64,000 nucleotides of DNA from Dryocosmus kuriphilus (lineage: Eukaryota > Arthropoda > Insecta > Hymenoptera > Cynipidae), in contig CM076197.1 in assembly GCA_038277395.1 (NCBI GenBank), forward strand, positions 30,583,564 through 30,647,563. Reading direction: 5' to 3'. Below the pieces are notes generated by a model, which searched no databases, had not been told where the DNA came from, and saw nothing but the letters and a program-made list of their open reading frames with translations. Below are positions 11,616 through 22,689 of the stretch, in pieces (the first letter of the stretch is position 1; each line of letters opens with the position of its first letter). A program made the translations under genes and the position numbers.

Positions 11616-14600
11616 TTATGAGTGAAATGGCTTTAATTGAGTTGCGTGAACTTTTATTCTTTCGTTATCTAGAAGTATTGTATAATTATTGTTATTGCCA
11701 ATTTCGACTATTGTGGCAGGTTCTAACCAATCTGCACCTAGTTTTGACGTTTTTCGATTATTAAAGGTTAAAGCCTTGAATCTCTTTGTACTTTTGTTTT
11801 TGTTTCTCGACTTTTCGTTTCGCTTTACTGATATACTTCTCATGGCGCTCTTTCCATAGCGAGACTAACTCTGAATATTTCAAACTGGTGGTCGCCGCTA
11901 ACACGGATGGAATATTGGCATTAGGTCTGAAAGTTAATTCGAACGTTGCAAATCCAATTCCCTCATGAACTGACGTGTTATAGCCATAGTTATTAGTTTC
12001 AGATTTTCATCGCAATCATTCTGATTCTCTTCCATTAAAGCTTTAATAAGAGAATAAGTAAATATAATGATCCAGGAGTGCTGCGATATTGACTCAGGTG
12101 TGGTATCTTTAAGTGGTATGAGCATAAGATATTTCGTCAGCTGATCTTGTAATGATAAAATGTACTGATAGTGTCTCTGCGTGGTGGGTAGCGGGCCCAA
12201 AATATCCATGGCTATCTTTTCATTGGGTTATAATGGAGTATCGGGTATTATTGCCTCTGCTTTTGGTCTAACGCGAGTTAGCTTATGTTTTTGACATATT
12301 GGGCATCTTTTCACTTAGTCAATGATAGACTGCTCCATATTGTTCCACGTGCCCAATTCTCTAGCACGCTTTATAGATTTACTTACCCAAAGTGTTGCGC
12401 AGCCGTAATACCATGACATTTGCGAACTATTGCTTCTCTTTCTTCTTTAGTTAACTCTCCGGTGGCATTCTCGCAAAAAACAAATTGCTGTTCTGGTCTT
12501 TCGCTACCAATAAAGTGAATGATTATTTTCAATTTCACTTTTTCAATAGGCGTTATGAGAGGATCTACTACGTGTAACCGTACTCTCGTCAATTCTCGAG
12601 TTTTGCACTTTTGACTCGTATCGTCAAGGAGATTTAACCACTTAATCTCGTCAAAAGGAGGTAGAAGGCGTCATTCTGTAACGATGATAGTTGTGGCGGT
12701 ATTTTACTTGGATTCTTACAAAGCTTTACCCCTAACTTACCTTCGGCATTCTATTTTAAGATTGTATTGTTTTCTGTCTTATTCTTCTGCCAATTCGTAA
12801 ATCTCTCGTGAAGTAATATATTGAGTTCTTCATCAACCGCATTCATCACTGGCGATTCAATGCTGACGTGTGAACCTGCAGGACTATTTGTTTCTATAGA
12901 TAAGTCTATAGGTTCATTGTACCCTAAACTTTCGTCTGTTTTTGCAGCATTTGATGTACCTGTATCTTCTGCATGTTGCGGTTGTGTCTTTGCAACTTCT
13001 TCATTGCGAATTGGTAATACTCTGGACAAAGTGTCGGCTGCTTTAATATCTTTCCCTTTAAAGTACTCAATCACATGGTCATATTTTTCGATCCTATGTC
13101 TCCACCTGAGAAGTTTCGATGAAGGGTTTTTAACGTTAAAAAGCCAAGTCAGAGCCTGATGGTCTGTTCGAATTTTAAACTTGCGTCCATACAGGTACTG
13201 TCTTAAACGCTTTACTGCCCAAACGATTGCTAAGAGCTCTTTTTCAGTAGTACTATAATTTTCTTTCGCTTTATTAAGTACCCGGGAGATGTAACAGAAT
13301 GGATGCCCATCTTGTGACAAAACTGCTCCCAGGCCCTTATTTGAGGCATCGGTAGTTAATGTGAACTCTTTTCTGTAATCAGGGTACTTCAAGACAGGAG
13401 AGGTACATAAGGCCTTTTTTAGAATCTGGAAGGCTTGTTCACAGTCCGGTGTCCAAGTAAAAGTCACTTTACTTTTTGTGAGTTCCGTCAGGGGTTTGGC
13501 CTTGCTGGAAAAATCTTTAATGAACTTTCGGTAATAATCAGCGAGTCCCAAAAAGGATTTTACTTCGGTGGCGTTACTGCGCCTCTTGAAATTCGTGACG
13601 GCCTCGAGTTTTTTGGAATTAGGTTTTACTCAGTCTTTGTTAATTACATGTCCTAAGTACTCAGGTTCGGGTCTTAAATATTCACACTTATCAGGCTGCA
13701 GTTTCAATCCGGGCTGTCGGAGCCTCTCAAAGATGGTGACTAAATTTTAATTATGTTCCTATAATGTATATCCAAAAAGCACAATATCATCGAGATGCAC
13801 GAAGCAGATCTTACCAATTAGTTCGTTAAATGCTGTATCCATCATGCGTTGGAATGTGGAAGGGGTATTCTTCAATTCAAACGGTAAACGTTCGTACTAA
13901 AAGTGGCCCTCTGCCATGGAGAAGGCTGTGTACTTCTTCGAATTTTCTTCCAAAGGTATCTCATGGAATCCGGATGACAGATCAAAGGCTGAAAGTATTT
14001 CGCCTTTCCTAGATGATCTAGGATTTCTTCGATGACAGGGAGTGAATAAGCATCTTAGTCTGTCTTTTCGTTCAATTTACGGAAATCCACAACATTTCTC
14101 CTCCACCTATTCTTACCCGACGCGTCAGCTTTTTTTGGTATTACCCATATTGGAGAATTTTACGGTGAATCGGAATTCCTTATTACCTTTTTAGTGTACA
14201 TTTCCTCGATCTGGTTCTTTATTTCTTGTCTGTGACACTCCGGTGTTCTGTAAGATCTGCTGTTGATAATCTTTTCATCTTTTAGAACGATCTTATGTGT
14301 GGCTAAGTTAGTAGACGGCAGTGGATCGCCTGGAAGTGAAAAAACGTCGTGATAATGCAAAATGATTTTTTCTACCGAGGCTCTGTGGTCTTCTTCGATA
14401 TGAGAGAGTCTAGAGTTTTCCCGTAATAGTAAGGTGCGTTTACAATATTCTTCTGGGGTTATGTATTGAAGTCTCTCCTCTGATTCCTCAGTCCTTATGT
14501 AATTGTATGTAATTTCTCTTGTTGGTATCACTAAAGGTTTATCTGAATGGTTTGCAATCGGTACTCGGATTTGTCCTTCCGTGATTCGATAGATCGAAGC

Positions 14601-14986
14601 CGGCAAGTAGGGATTTTCTTCTATAATCACATGTCCATTTTTCTTACTGCTTTCGATATTTACTACTTTTACACTGTTTTCAGGAATATATATGCCATTG
14701 TCGATCAGATGGTGATTGTGTTTATTTAGTATTAAACTCTTGTTGGAGAGATTAAATTCATATTTATATGAAAACGGTATTCCTATTATCCCGTCTTCGG
14801 GTATGGGAAATTCTTCAGGCACTACATAAAAGGAAAGTTCTTTATTTAGGTATTTGGAATTATTTACCCGTGTAGATGAATGCTTATCGTTGCCCATGTA
14901 AAATTCTTTATTGCAATTTTCGGTGGAATGTTTTGGGTGTAAAAGATTTTCTTCAATCAGATTGAGGGATAATCCATTGTCAATTA
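11616..14986 (-). pseudogene. pol: Ty3/gypsy (errantivirus) pol: protease, RT, RNase H, integrase
   Basis: Order on the minus strand: protease near 14975 with LLIDNG in place of the expected D-T/S-G; RT from about 14300, with the catalytic motif reading VHLDDIVLFG near 13780; RNase H in 12751-13551 (TDASNKGLGAVLSQ, TEKELLA, RTDHQALTWL); integrase zinc finger (HGITAAQH near 12400, CPIC near 12300); integrase core starting MDILGPLP at 12209; C-terminal domain 11616-11843 ending KVHATQLKPFHS. The pol frame is -1 relative to gag and overlaps the gag stop. Multiple stops and frameshifts (RT 13552-14159, integrase core 11850-12000) make it dead. Confidence 0.9.
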
Positions 14987-16364
14987 ATAATTTTCCCTCT
15001 CATCGTAGTCCGTAAAATTTTGCTCGTATTGGAAATAATCTTCCAGATATGGCTGATATTCAATCTCGCAAGTCTGAACCTCTTCCTCCTTTTGTCGTGT
15101 TTTCTCGTGATCTTCTTCTTCCTCCTCTTCCTTTTCGTAGGTACAATTCACCCTCTGTGGCGCACGATTGAGGTGTTTGCCCGCTTGAAAATTTTTCTTT
15201 CGGTAGCACTGATTTTCGGTGTGACCCAGTGACTTACAAAAGCTACACGATAGTTTCATTCTTACGGCTAGAAGCATAAACTGGTTTGGTGATCTATTGT
15301 TCGGGATGTCAGTCGGCGACGAAAACAATTTCAATGGGGCATTAAGCGGGGGTCTCCTACCCGTAGCGACTATAGTGGTTTTCTTAGACTGCTCTTTTTC
15401 CCTAAACTATACCTCCGCTTCGAGAGCTTCCTGCTGCGCTTCATTCAGGCTTTCGGGTTTTAAAGGTCGGACTTGGATTCCTATTTCTTCCCGTAAATTC
15501 ATTATGTATTTCTTTATGGCTGACTTTTCCTCGATTTTCAAAGTTAACTTTCTTTCAGTGGTATTTGAGTGCTCTGCCTGTATGGCATATTTCAATCCGT
15601 TTAGGTGTTGCCGAAATCTTTTATTATAACCCTGCACGTTTTCTATAGATTGATTTCTTACATCATCTAATCTTGATCGAGCTAAATCGACAGAGCTATT
15701 GGTGCATAAATTGTGTCTTAAATCTTCGTATAACTCATCGTAGCTGTTAATTGGCGTAAATCTAATAGCCTTTTCCGCATTTTCGACAATTTTTTGCGCG
15801 ATAATAAAGTCAAGCCATAAATTCGATTGATTGCATCGCCTTTGGGCTCTTTTCTACATTTTTTATAAAATCTTCCACCCCATTATCATCGCGTCCTTTT
15901 AAAGACTATATTGTCCTGATTACATATTTAGCTGGCTTCGAACCGTTTTCCGGATCTTGGATAATACAATTATCTAAAGAAATGTGTTCTCGCGATGGTC
16001 TCGTCGAGGACGGTGCACGGACCGAGTTTTGTTCTTGTGGCGGATAGGACCCTGCGTTCCCCTGCTGTACAGCAAGAGAAATCGAAATATTTCGTTGAGA
16101 ATAATGCGATGGAATGTGTCGTAACAAGTCCCTATGCCTATCCTCGTCGTGTGGCTCGTCTTCGGTCTCTAGCATATTGTTGTGCTTTGCTAGTCTTTCA
16201 ATATCTTCTACCCTCTTTTTATCTTCATTGTCCAGAAGGAGGAGTTTTTCTTTCATAACAGATTGGTTCCTTTCTACTAATTCAGGTTTTTCTAAAATTT
16301 TATTAAGGATTTCAAATGGAAGGGTTTGTTCAGCGTTCGTGGGAATGTTATTAGAATCAGGCAT
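14984..16364 (-). pseudogene. gag: Errantivirus gag, element 2
   Basis: Minus strand from the ATG at 16364 (MPDSNNIPTN) to the stop at 14984. Reads matrix/capsid-like text including GYNKRFRQHLNGLKYAIQ near 15600 and a perfect CCHC zinc knuckle, CSFCKSLGHTENQC, near 15220, followed by an E/K-rich tail. Interrupted by stops between 15640 and 15905 and near 15400. Gag packages the element RNA; the knuckle and adjacency to pol make the assignment firm. Confidence 0.85.
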
Positions 16365-17640
16365 TGTAGGAGTATTTATGGAAGGGTTATTTCTAATATG
16401 ATCTACGGAATCGTTACCGCTCTCCTCCGTAGAGTATGGAATTTGACTTCGATATGTGTTAAAGTCCAGCGTGACAATAAAATATACCTAATGTCGCAAT
16501 TCCAATAAAACCGTGTGAGGTATTTAGATGCGTATAATCATAAATATTTTATCTTCCCGTCTAATCGCGGGTCACTATGATATTTACGGTAACGGTTGCT
16601 TAATATATATTAAACGAGCTTCTTCTATTCTGCATTTACTTACAATGATTGCATTTTGTTCGACGACTACGAGACGGCGTTCTTTGTGTTGAGCTGCGGC
16701 GTCGGCGTTGATGGTATTGTCGTCGGCGTCCTTGGTGTCGTCGTCGGCGTCAGCGTGTAGACAGCAATTCCACTCAGTGCTAGCTTGGCTGGTGACGTCT
16801 CCCCTTTCGAGGACCTTGGACTTCAGGAGTACCCCCTAGAGCTACTTCGTTCACTCTAATCGTTGGATTGCCCTTGTGCCTATTCGCGGTCAAATTTAAT
16901 TTTGATGGCGAATATATGGCCAAAAAAAGGGAATTTGAGCAATAGTGATTTATTTCATTTTTACGATCTCATCATTTCTGAAGGTTTGGACTTAGTGAAG
17001 TTCCAGGGCTTCTTTTGATCCCAACATGGATCTCGTAAGGTAGTGGGATCCTGGCAGGATCGAAAAAATGTGACGGCGTGGGGTTTCGCGATAGGAATTT
17101 CACTATCGCGAACTCAATCACTTGTGATCTTCCACTAAAACCAATCACCATACTTATTATTATTAAAGTAAAACTGGATTCCGAGCTTTGGGTTCCGTAG
17201 AACAACACACACGGAATAGAAGTTATACACTTTATTTGTAAGTCACGGTCGGAGTAGAACTATCGCCCCGAGCGTAGGCGTTACATTTCTCAGGCTTGCT
17301 TAAAGGCTAGTTTGAGGTTGTTAGTGGGACAAAGGCTCCTTTGTGCATAGTTAAAAGGTGGTGAGGCAGACCCTCGTCTCACAAACTCCAATGCATTGCA
17401 TTTTTCCTCTGCAGCTATCAGATGTAATCTGATCCATTAAACTTAATCTCTCTCTCAAAGGTCGAGGATTCGAGAATGATGTTTCTTAAAGATTCAATGC
17501 CATCGACGTCTTTTGACCTGAAAAATCTCTTATCTAATACTCGCACTTATTATAAAGGGGGAAGGAACTCTGAGAAAAAAGAACTTCAATTTCTTTTCAA
17601 TTCCTTTTTAATTTATCTACAAAAAAATCATTACATTATT
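16365..17640 (-). other. 5' leader and possible LTR of element 2
   Basis: Upstream of gag. Around 16680-16770 lies GTCGGCG-rich simple sequence. Near 17200-17240 the minus strand has an AATAAAGTGTATAAC-type signal, as at the 3' part of an LTR. Neither LTR boundaries nor a primer-binding site can be fixed by eye, and the 3' LTR that would confirm it is missing. 17240-17640 shows nothing recognisable. Confidence 0.3.
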
Positions 17641-17696
17641 TTTGTTAACAAATAAGTAGTCTATAATTAAAATATATATATATGCTCTAAAGGCAT

Positions 17697-18176
17697 TCAG
17701 TTTTTCAGTAAAATTACATTTTTAATTGCGCAATTAAAGTGATTTTTATACATATGATGGTGTGTACATTTGATATCATTAATTAAAAACATCTCACGCA
17801 ATCCATGTAGCGATGGACAGTTCAAATCATACATATCAACAATTTCAGTTGACATTTTTACAAACTGTTTCAACCAATTCTTTTTCTCCAATCCTTTAAC
17901 ATAAACTTTTTTCGCATCTTTCAAAATGTTCTCCAGGATTACAGGCATTAAAGTATATGTTAAATTACTAGAATTCCAGGGTATTCCATGATGATTGTAT
18001 TCTACCCAAATGTTCATAGACTTATATTCTGGCGGAACGCCATTCCACTTGCAGGGTGATTGAAAGAGAAAAATATATGGCTTTTGAACTATATCATTAT
18101 CACTGCCTGGTAATGTAGCCAATTCTGTCAATACAAATTTGTTTACTGGCAACTTGAATCCCTGCACATCCACCAT
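17697..18176 (-). CDS. Conserved unknown protein of the virus-like cluster (VQGF type)
   Basis: 160 codons, open, starting MVDVQGFKLPVNKFV. It contains a VYVKGLEKKNWL motif at about residues 97-108 and NCPSLHGLREMF near the C-terminus. The pattern of an N-terminal hydrophobic strand with D-x-Q plus a later G-x-E-K-K-x-W-L suggests a nuclease-like (DEDD-exonuclease-derived) fold, but the usual acidic pair is not complete; this is inference only. It follows capsid-like fragments on the same strand. I do not assign a function. An upstream start is possible because the preceding frame is open for a short distance. Confidence 0.5.
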   Translation of the reverse strand: MVDVQGFKLPVNKFVLTELATLPGSDNDIVQKPYIFLFQSPCKWNGVPPEYKSMNIWVEYNHHGIPWNSSNLTYTLMPVILENILKDAKKVYVKGLEKKNWLKQFVKMSTEIVDMYDLNCPSLHGLREMFLINDIKCTHHHMYKNHFNCAIKNVILLKN

Positions 18177-18224
18177 GTACCCCAGTATGAATTCAACTAA
18201 ATTATTTTAACTTTGCAATCATGC

Positions 18225-18456
18225 AAAATTAGGCAATACGCTGATGTTTGAGCAGGAAAATTTTCGCTAGCTTGAAATTCCAAACGAACGTCAACTGGTC
18301 TATATTTCAGTGACTCATTTTATTTAGAACAATCAATAAAAATTAGAGGCGCATACTTTATAAATTCTCCTCTCGATAATAATGTTTGCGGTTCCTTGCC
18401 ATAGTAAGTAACCTGAAAGTTTATGTACATTTCGTAAAGTAGAGCATACGTCGAAT
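18225..18456 (-). pseudogene. Capsid-like protein, C-terminal fragment
   Basis: Minus-strand text with YYGKEPQTLLSRGEF, LIFIDCS and SLKYRPVDVRLEFQA, one stop inside, ending in AYCLILHDCKV. I recognise this as the C-terminal end of a protein family that recurs in arthropod virus-like insertions and is plausibly structural; the structural role is inference. The N-terminal part of the same family is found at 19550-19690, and the middle has been replaced by 18457-19549. Confidence 0.45.
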
Positions 18457-19549
18457 CAGGCAGCATGGGCGAGGTTCACAGCGAATGGCGCGATTGGCCC
18501 GCGCTCGCCAAATACTCGAGAGTGGGAATCACATCGCAGTATCGACGCGTGGATTGGAGGCATCTCGGGCTTCGCACATTAATAACGGCAGTTTTCGCAC
18601 TTTCATGATCAGTTTTCTACAGTCAGCCACGAGAGCGTCACCCGCTCCAACTCTCGTTGCCTAACCTCGGGAACGCCTCGCCGCCTGTTAGCCGCCCTGC
18701 TGCCGCGCTGTTTTGAAGGAGAAAAATAATAAAGGATCCAGATTCAAACAACAAAGAAAATCTTACTGACTCTCTACCAACCCCAGGAAGAAATGTCTCT
18801 GTCCTTTTAAGGGAAAAACCACGTTGAGTTTCTCAGTGCTCAGTGAAATCTGTTTGTGTGTGACCTCTGTAGGGATGCATTACAGCAGTGAATCACCCAT
18901 CTCCAGGGGAACTCGCTTCCTCACTGTTGAACGAACCACGGGGCAGCCACAAGGTGGCCAAGTGGTCGCAGCTTCGTGACGCTGCTCTGTTAATGACCTG
19001 CCCCCCCCCCCCCCCCCACCAGGCAGGCATTCCAGCAGTGATTCACTCATCTCCAGGGTAACTCGCTTCCACACTGTTGAACGAGCCGCGGGGCAGCCAC
19101 AAGGTGCCCACGTGGTCGGAGCTTCGTGAAGCCGCTCTGTTAATGCTCCCCCCCTCCCCCCCACTCCGCCAGGGACGCATTCCAGCATTGACACACCCTT
19201 CTTCCAGAGCACTCGCTTCCCCACTTTTCAGCGAGCCACGAGATACCTCCGGGTATCTACGTGGTCGGAGAGTTTCCTCCACGAGCCATTAATCCCCCCC
19301 CCCCCCCCCCGCGACACATTTTGACTCGTGAAACGAAACCTCTAGGGAACTTGCTTCTCTGGATCAGCAGCCTTTCCGACCAGAGTCAAACGATCGGGAC
19401 ATCCGCGTGGGCCTAAACCCCTGACAGCGCCGGGGCCGAGCCCACTTTCTGGAAACGCAGCGACTCCGGGCCGTCGCCCACTTCACCGATTAAACATAAC
19501 TAACCCCCGATACCCCAGGTGTTCTCACAGTATTTTCAATGTAAAGTGA
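18457..19549. repeat. GC-rich insertion with a poly-C tandem repeat
   Basis: Separates two fragments of one capsid-like gene. The core 18871-19320 holds about three and a half units of 140-150 bp (unit starts near 18871, 19022, 19171, 19310). Each has GATGCATTCCAGCA-like text, ACTCGCTTCC, a GTGGTCGGAGCTTCGTGA-like segment and a run of 10-18 C. Reading frames across it are by-products of composition. No clear target duplication. Confidence 0.75.
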
Positions 19550-19690
19550 TTAACCAGGATTTAAAGACACCAAATTTTTCATGAGGCTAGCGAGAACAAC
19601 ATTTTTGTTTCTATCAATTTCTATTGCATTGATTTCATATCTTGCTTCTTCAAACAAATGACGAATGGGATTAGAAACTCATACTGTAAT
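19550..19690 (-). pseudogene. Capsid-like protein, upstream fragment
   Basis: Minus-strand frame with NPIRHLFEEARYEINAIEI and a K-N-V motif, ending at a stop 19550-19552 where the GC-rich insertion begins. Same family and strand as 18225-18456. The true N-terminus is not present: the PLA2-like gene begins immediately to the right. Confidence 0.45.
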
Positions 19691-19706
19691 AGTCACTGGC
19701 GTTCTA

Positions 19707-20213
19707 TCAGTCCTTAGCAATCTTGCGTAAACGTGAAGTGAACTTTTGCTTGGTACGAGACAGTGAAATAGGTCCTTCCTTTTTGAGACCCACACCTGCT
19801 TCTGACTTAATTTGAATTACGTTAGCTATGGCCAAAGCAGCCGCTTTGTCACCTATACCTGCATCTCTAGCAAAAGCACGTCTTACTGCTTTCTCACCAA
19901 GCACTCTATCAGCTGCGTTTCTAGCCACTGTATTCTCTCTATTTTGTGAATAAGCTATATCATGCTCCTTGCAAGCTGCATCCAATGGATTGATTCCCGA
20001 ATCGCCTCGCACTAATCACTTTGCTAATTTAGTACCAGGTCCACAGTACTGGTAACCACGTAAGTGTAACTCAAACGGCAAGCTATTGATGATTTTGTTG
20101 ACTAAACCTCTTCCAGCACGTCTTGCCTGCTTGACAACTCGTTTACGAATGACCTTTTTTCGTCCGTGAACGATCATATCTCTTTGAGGGATGCTTTTGG
20201 ACTGAAGGATCAA
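19707..20213 (-). pseudogene. Phospholipase A2-like protein of the virus-like cluster
   Basis: Two adjacent minus frames in one register separated by a single stop (20014-20016). The first (20016-20213) is basic, ending GYQYCGPGTKLAK, the calcium-binding loop of parvovirus-type PLA2; the second has NPLDAACKEHDIAYS, carrying the catalytic His-Asp. The rest is alanine- and lysine-rich. In small DNA viruses such domains help virions leave endosomes; that role is from the family. The stop lies between loop and active site, so this copy is probably inactive. Confidence 0.75.
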
Positions 20214-20323
20214 CCTATATAAGCGACATATTTATATTTTTTCCAGTCAGTCACAGAGAAGGTGCAGTTTGAAGGACAAGAATTGAAATCACCTATCGAA
20301 AATTTTGATTCGCTCGTTCAGAA

Positions 20324-20983
20324 TGGGAAAGGGGAAAAACGCATGGAGATTTGCTACCAAACTGTGTACGAGCAATATTTTGTAGACCTTCTAACTGTGG
20401 AAAAACAAATGCTTTGCTGGCTCTACTGATATATCCGAATGGATTAAGGTTTGAAAATATTTGCATCTACTCAATATCTCTCAAGCAACCAAAGTATGAA
20501 TTTTTAAAAAAAGTTCTTCAATCGGTAGATGGCGTTGAGTACTATCCTTTCAATGAGCATGAAGACGTTATAATGCCAAGTGAGGCAAAAACAAACTCAA
20601 TTATTATATTTGATGATGTGGCTTGTGAGAAGCAAGATAATATAAGAGCATTTCTCTCTATGGGTAGACACAAGGATGTTGACTGTTTTTACTTGAGTCA
20701 GATATATGCTCATATTCCGAAACATCTTGTACGTGATAATGTCAATTTTCTTGTCCTATTTTAACAAGATGAAATGAATCTAAAGCATATATACAATGAT
20801 CATGTAAAAACTGATATGACTTATTCACAATCTAAACATATCTGTTTAGCTTGCTCGAAAAATAAGTATGGATTCGTTGTAATTGACAAGGATAGGAATC
20901 TTAATCAAGACAGATATAGAAAGGGTTTTGATTATTTTATAAGCTTGAAAAATGATATATATGTATGTAACAATCAAAAATAG
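20324..20983 (+). pseudogene. A32-type DNA-packaging ATPase
   Basis: Plus strand, divergent from the PLA2 gene. Walker A reads CRPSNCGKT (first Gly replaced by Arg) near 20384, Walker B reads SIIIFDDV near 20605. After the stop at 20762 the same family continues to 20983 (YGFVVIDKDRN). These ATPases pump DNA into capsids of Polinton and adintovirus-like elements. About 210 residues, close to the family size. The N-terminus is unclear; no good ATG is in frame. The Walker A change and internal stop indicate decay. Confidence 0.75.
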
Positions 20984-21063
20984 AAACAGTCACACCTTAG
21001 ACTTTGCTGTATCAACATGTCTTCACGTGAGAGGAATTTTCAAAAGCAAAAAAATATTTTACA

Positions 21064-21262
21064 TTGCTACAGCTAGTGAAGAATTCGACGAAAGCATAGG
21101 TTAATAAAGTTGGTCAAGGAGATCGTTGAACGGGCAATGAGTGGTACTTTTAAGCCTATTGTTAACGCACTAGAAGAAATTGTTGGTGGTCTCAAGAAAA
21201 TAAAAAAATTTGAATAAAATAAAAAGGAGGAGGAAGAAGAAAAAATGTAGAAAATGCAGATA
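21064..21262 (+). pseudogene. Pre-integrase protein, first fragment
   Basis: Plus-strand text IKLVKEIVERAMSGTFKPIV and GGLKKIKKF followed by a lysine/glutamate-rich run. It is cut by the SINE and continues at 21619. Region 20984-21063 is AT-rich spacer. Confidence 0.35.
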
Positions 21263-21279
21263 TTCATGGCGATGATAAT

Positions 21280-21601
21280 TACTTCTTCTTGTATATTAGT
21301 CTATACTCCCTCACTTTTACGGGTTTTGAGAGTCTTACAGAACAATTCGAAACAAATTTTACAACTTACTTAGTCTCTCAAAATCGGCCAGTGACCCCTA
21401 AGCAATATGCCTCTCGACATGAGGCATCTTCCCCGAAAGATCACTGGCCTCTTTATGAGGTGACCAACATTTTAACGGTTCCGAACCACGAGAGCCTTGG
21501 TAGAAGTACATAGAAAATTCCATTGGTACTCGGCTCAGGAATAGAACCCCGGACCTCTTGCTTAGAAGGCGGACGCGCTACCACCTGAGCCACCGAGGCT
21601 T
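21280..21601 (-). mobile_element. tRNA-derived SINE with 17-bp target duplication
   Basis: On the minus strand the element starts with AGCCTCGGTGGCTCAGG and has an A-box (TGGCTCAGGTGGTAG) and a B-box-like GGTCCGGGGTTCTATTCC, resembling an arginine-type tRNA with a CTTCTAA anticodon loop. About 230 bp of unrelated body follows. It is flanked by the exact repeat TTCATGGCGATGATAAT at 21263-21279 and 21602-21618. Transcribed by RNA polymerase III and moved by a LINE, as known for SINEs. Confidence 0.85.
21519..21600 (-). other. tRNA-like head of the SINE (not a functional tRNA gene)
   Basis: Cloverleaf-like: acceptor start GCCTCGG, D-arm GCTCAGGTGGTAG, anticodon loop CTTCTAA and a T-arm. The anticodon stem has at least two mismatches and the T-loop lacks the standard TTCGA. 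Continues straight into the SINE body, so I do not call a tRNA gene. Confidence 0.7.
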
Positions 21602-21618
21602 TTCATGGCGATGATAAT

Positions 21619-21890
21619 GAGTTGTCAGCCCAGACGGAAAATAGTTTAGAAAATCTTCTTCTTCTACTTTATGAGATGATGATGATACAAGCAAATATCT
21701 CATCTTGTTAGGTGAACGAAATAAAGATCTCGATAATGCTTTCGGTGTAAGAAAATTAACGAAAGACAGATTAATGATTGAAGATTCTCCAAGTTGTGGT
21801 CCTCCCGGTATTGGCTTTAAAGTCGCACCTGAAGGGCATTATGGTATCGAAAACAAAAAGCTTTGTAATGTAGTTCATGCACAAGATTAA
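21619..21890 (+). pseudogene. Pre-integrase protein, second fragment
   Basis: Reads NAFGVRKLTKDRLMIEDSP in 21705-21890, matching a conserved protein found next to integrase in arthropod Polinton-like elements (F-G-V-R ... M-I-G-x-S). Frame is broken near 21690. Function unknown. Confidence 0.45.
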
Positions 21891-21922
21891 ATGACGCAGT
21901 AAATTTAAATATAGCGCAACAT

Positions 21923-22168
21923 ATGCTACAGCAAGAAACTAAGACTATCTATAATGTCATAGCGTCCTTGCGAACTGAAGTTGTTAACAATACTATGTTG
22001 ATTGAGTCTCTGGAAGCTTCAACACATAAAAGTTTAAAAATTTTAAAAATTGATGCTGAAACCGCTCAAAAACTAGTGTTTCGAAATTCAGAGCTCATTA
22101 CGCAATTGGACGCTAGACTAAGCACTCTCAGATATGGAAAGACTGCAGGTGGTGAAAGAGCTACATAA
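21923..22168 (+). CDS. Short coiled-coil segment upstream of integrase
   Basis: 81 codons, helical and heptad-like (VIASLRTEVVNNTMLIESL, NSELITQLDARLSTL). It could be a separate protein or the 3' part of the pre-integrase gene; its last codons overlap the start of the integrase-like text. No recognised family. Confidence 0.3.
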   Translation: MLQQETKTIYNVIASLRTEVVNNTMLIESLEASTHKSLKILKIDAETAQKLVFRNSELITQLDARLSTLRYGKTAGGERAT

Positions 22169-22675
22169 ACCAGCTAGAAGAAATTACTAACGGCGACACG
22201 TTAACATCCGCGGCCTTGATAAAACTTGGCAAGCTGATCTTGTAGAAATGGAACCGTACCAGAGAGAGAACAAATGATACAAATACATCTTAACTGTAAT
22301 TGATATATTTTCAAAATTTGCTTGGGTTCTTCCTGTAAATTCTAAGAAGGGTGAGGATGTGAGTGCAGCCATGAAATCTTTACCCGATAAAGGACGTGTA
22401 CCAAAAAATTTTCATGTTGACAGAGGCAAGAGATTTTATAACTCTCATCTTAAAAATCTTATGAAGCGATACAACATAAATTTGTACTCTACATTCAGTA
22501 ATTTAAGAGCGTAAATTTGCGAGCGATTTAATCGTACTTTAAAGAATAAAATGTGAATGCAATTTAGCTTGAAGGGTAATTATAAGTAGTTAGATATTAT
22601 ACAAGATTTAGTTTCATCTTACAACGATACTGAGCATCGCATTATTGGAATGAAACCAAAAGATTCTTTTACCTT
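22140..22675 (+). pseudogene. Polinton-type integrase remnant
   Basis: Plus-strand frames together read a retroviral-like integrase core: WQADLVEM with the first Asp near 22228, YILTVIDIFSKFAWV near 22290, HVDRGK with the second Asp near 22415, and CERFNRTLKNKM with the Glu near 22525. RRHVNIRG just upstream is the usual entry. Several frameshifts and stops. It ends at a T-run at 22675 where a minus-strand LTR element begins. Confidence 0.75.
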
Positions 22676-22689
22676 TATTTTTTTTTTTA

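Noticed and set aside
18880..19292. Proteins of 70-114 codons in the poly-C region
   Set aside because: By-products of GC-rich tandem repeats; the reading text repeats with the DNA period and changes frame.
21519..21600. Arginine tRNA gene
   Set aside because: Stem mismatches, a changed T-loop and a SINE body with target duplication show it is the head of a SINE.
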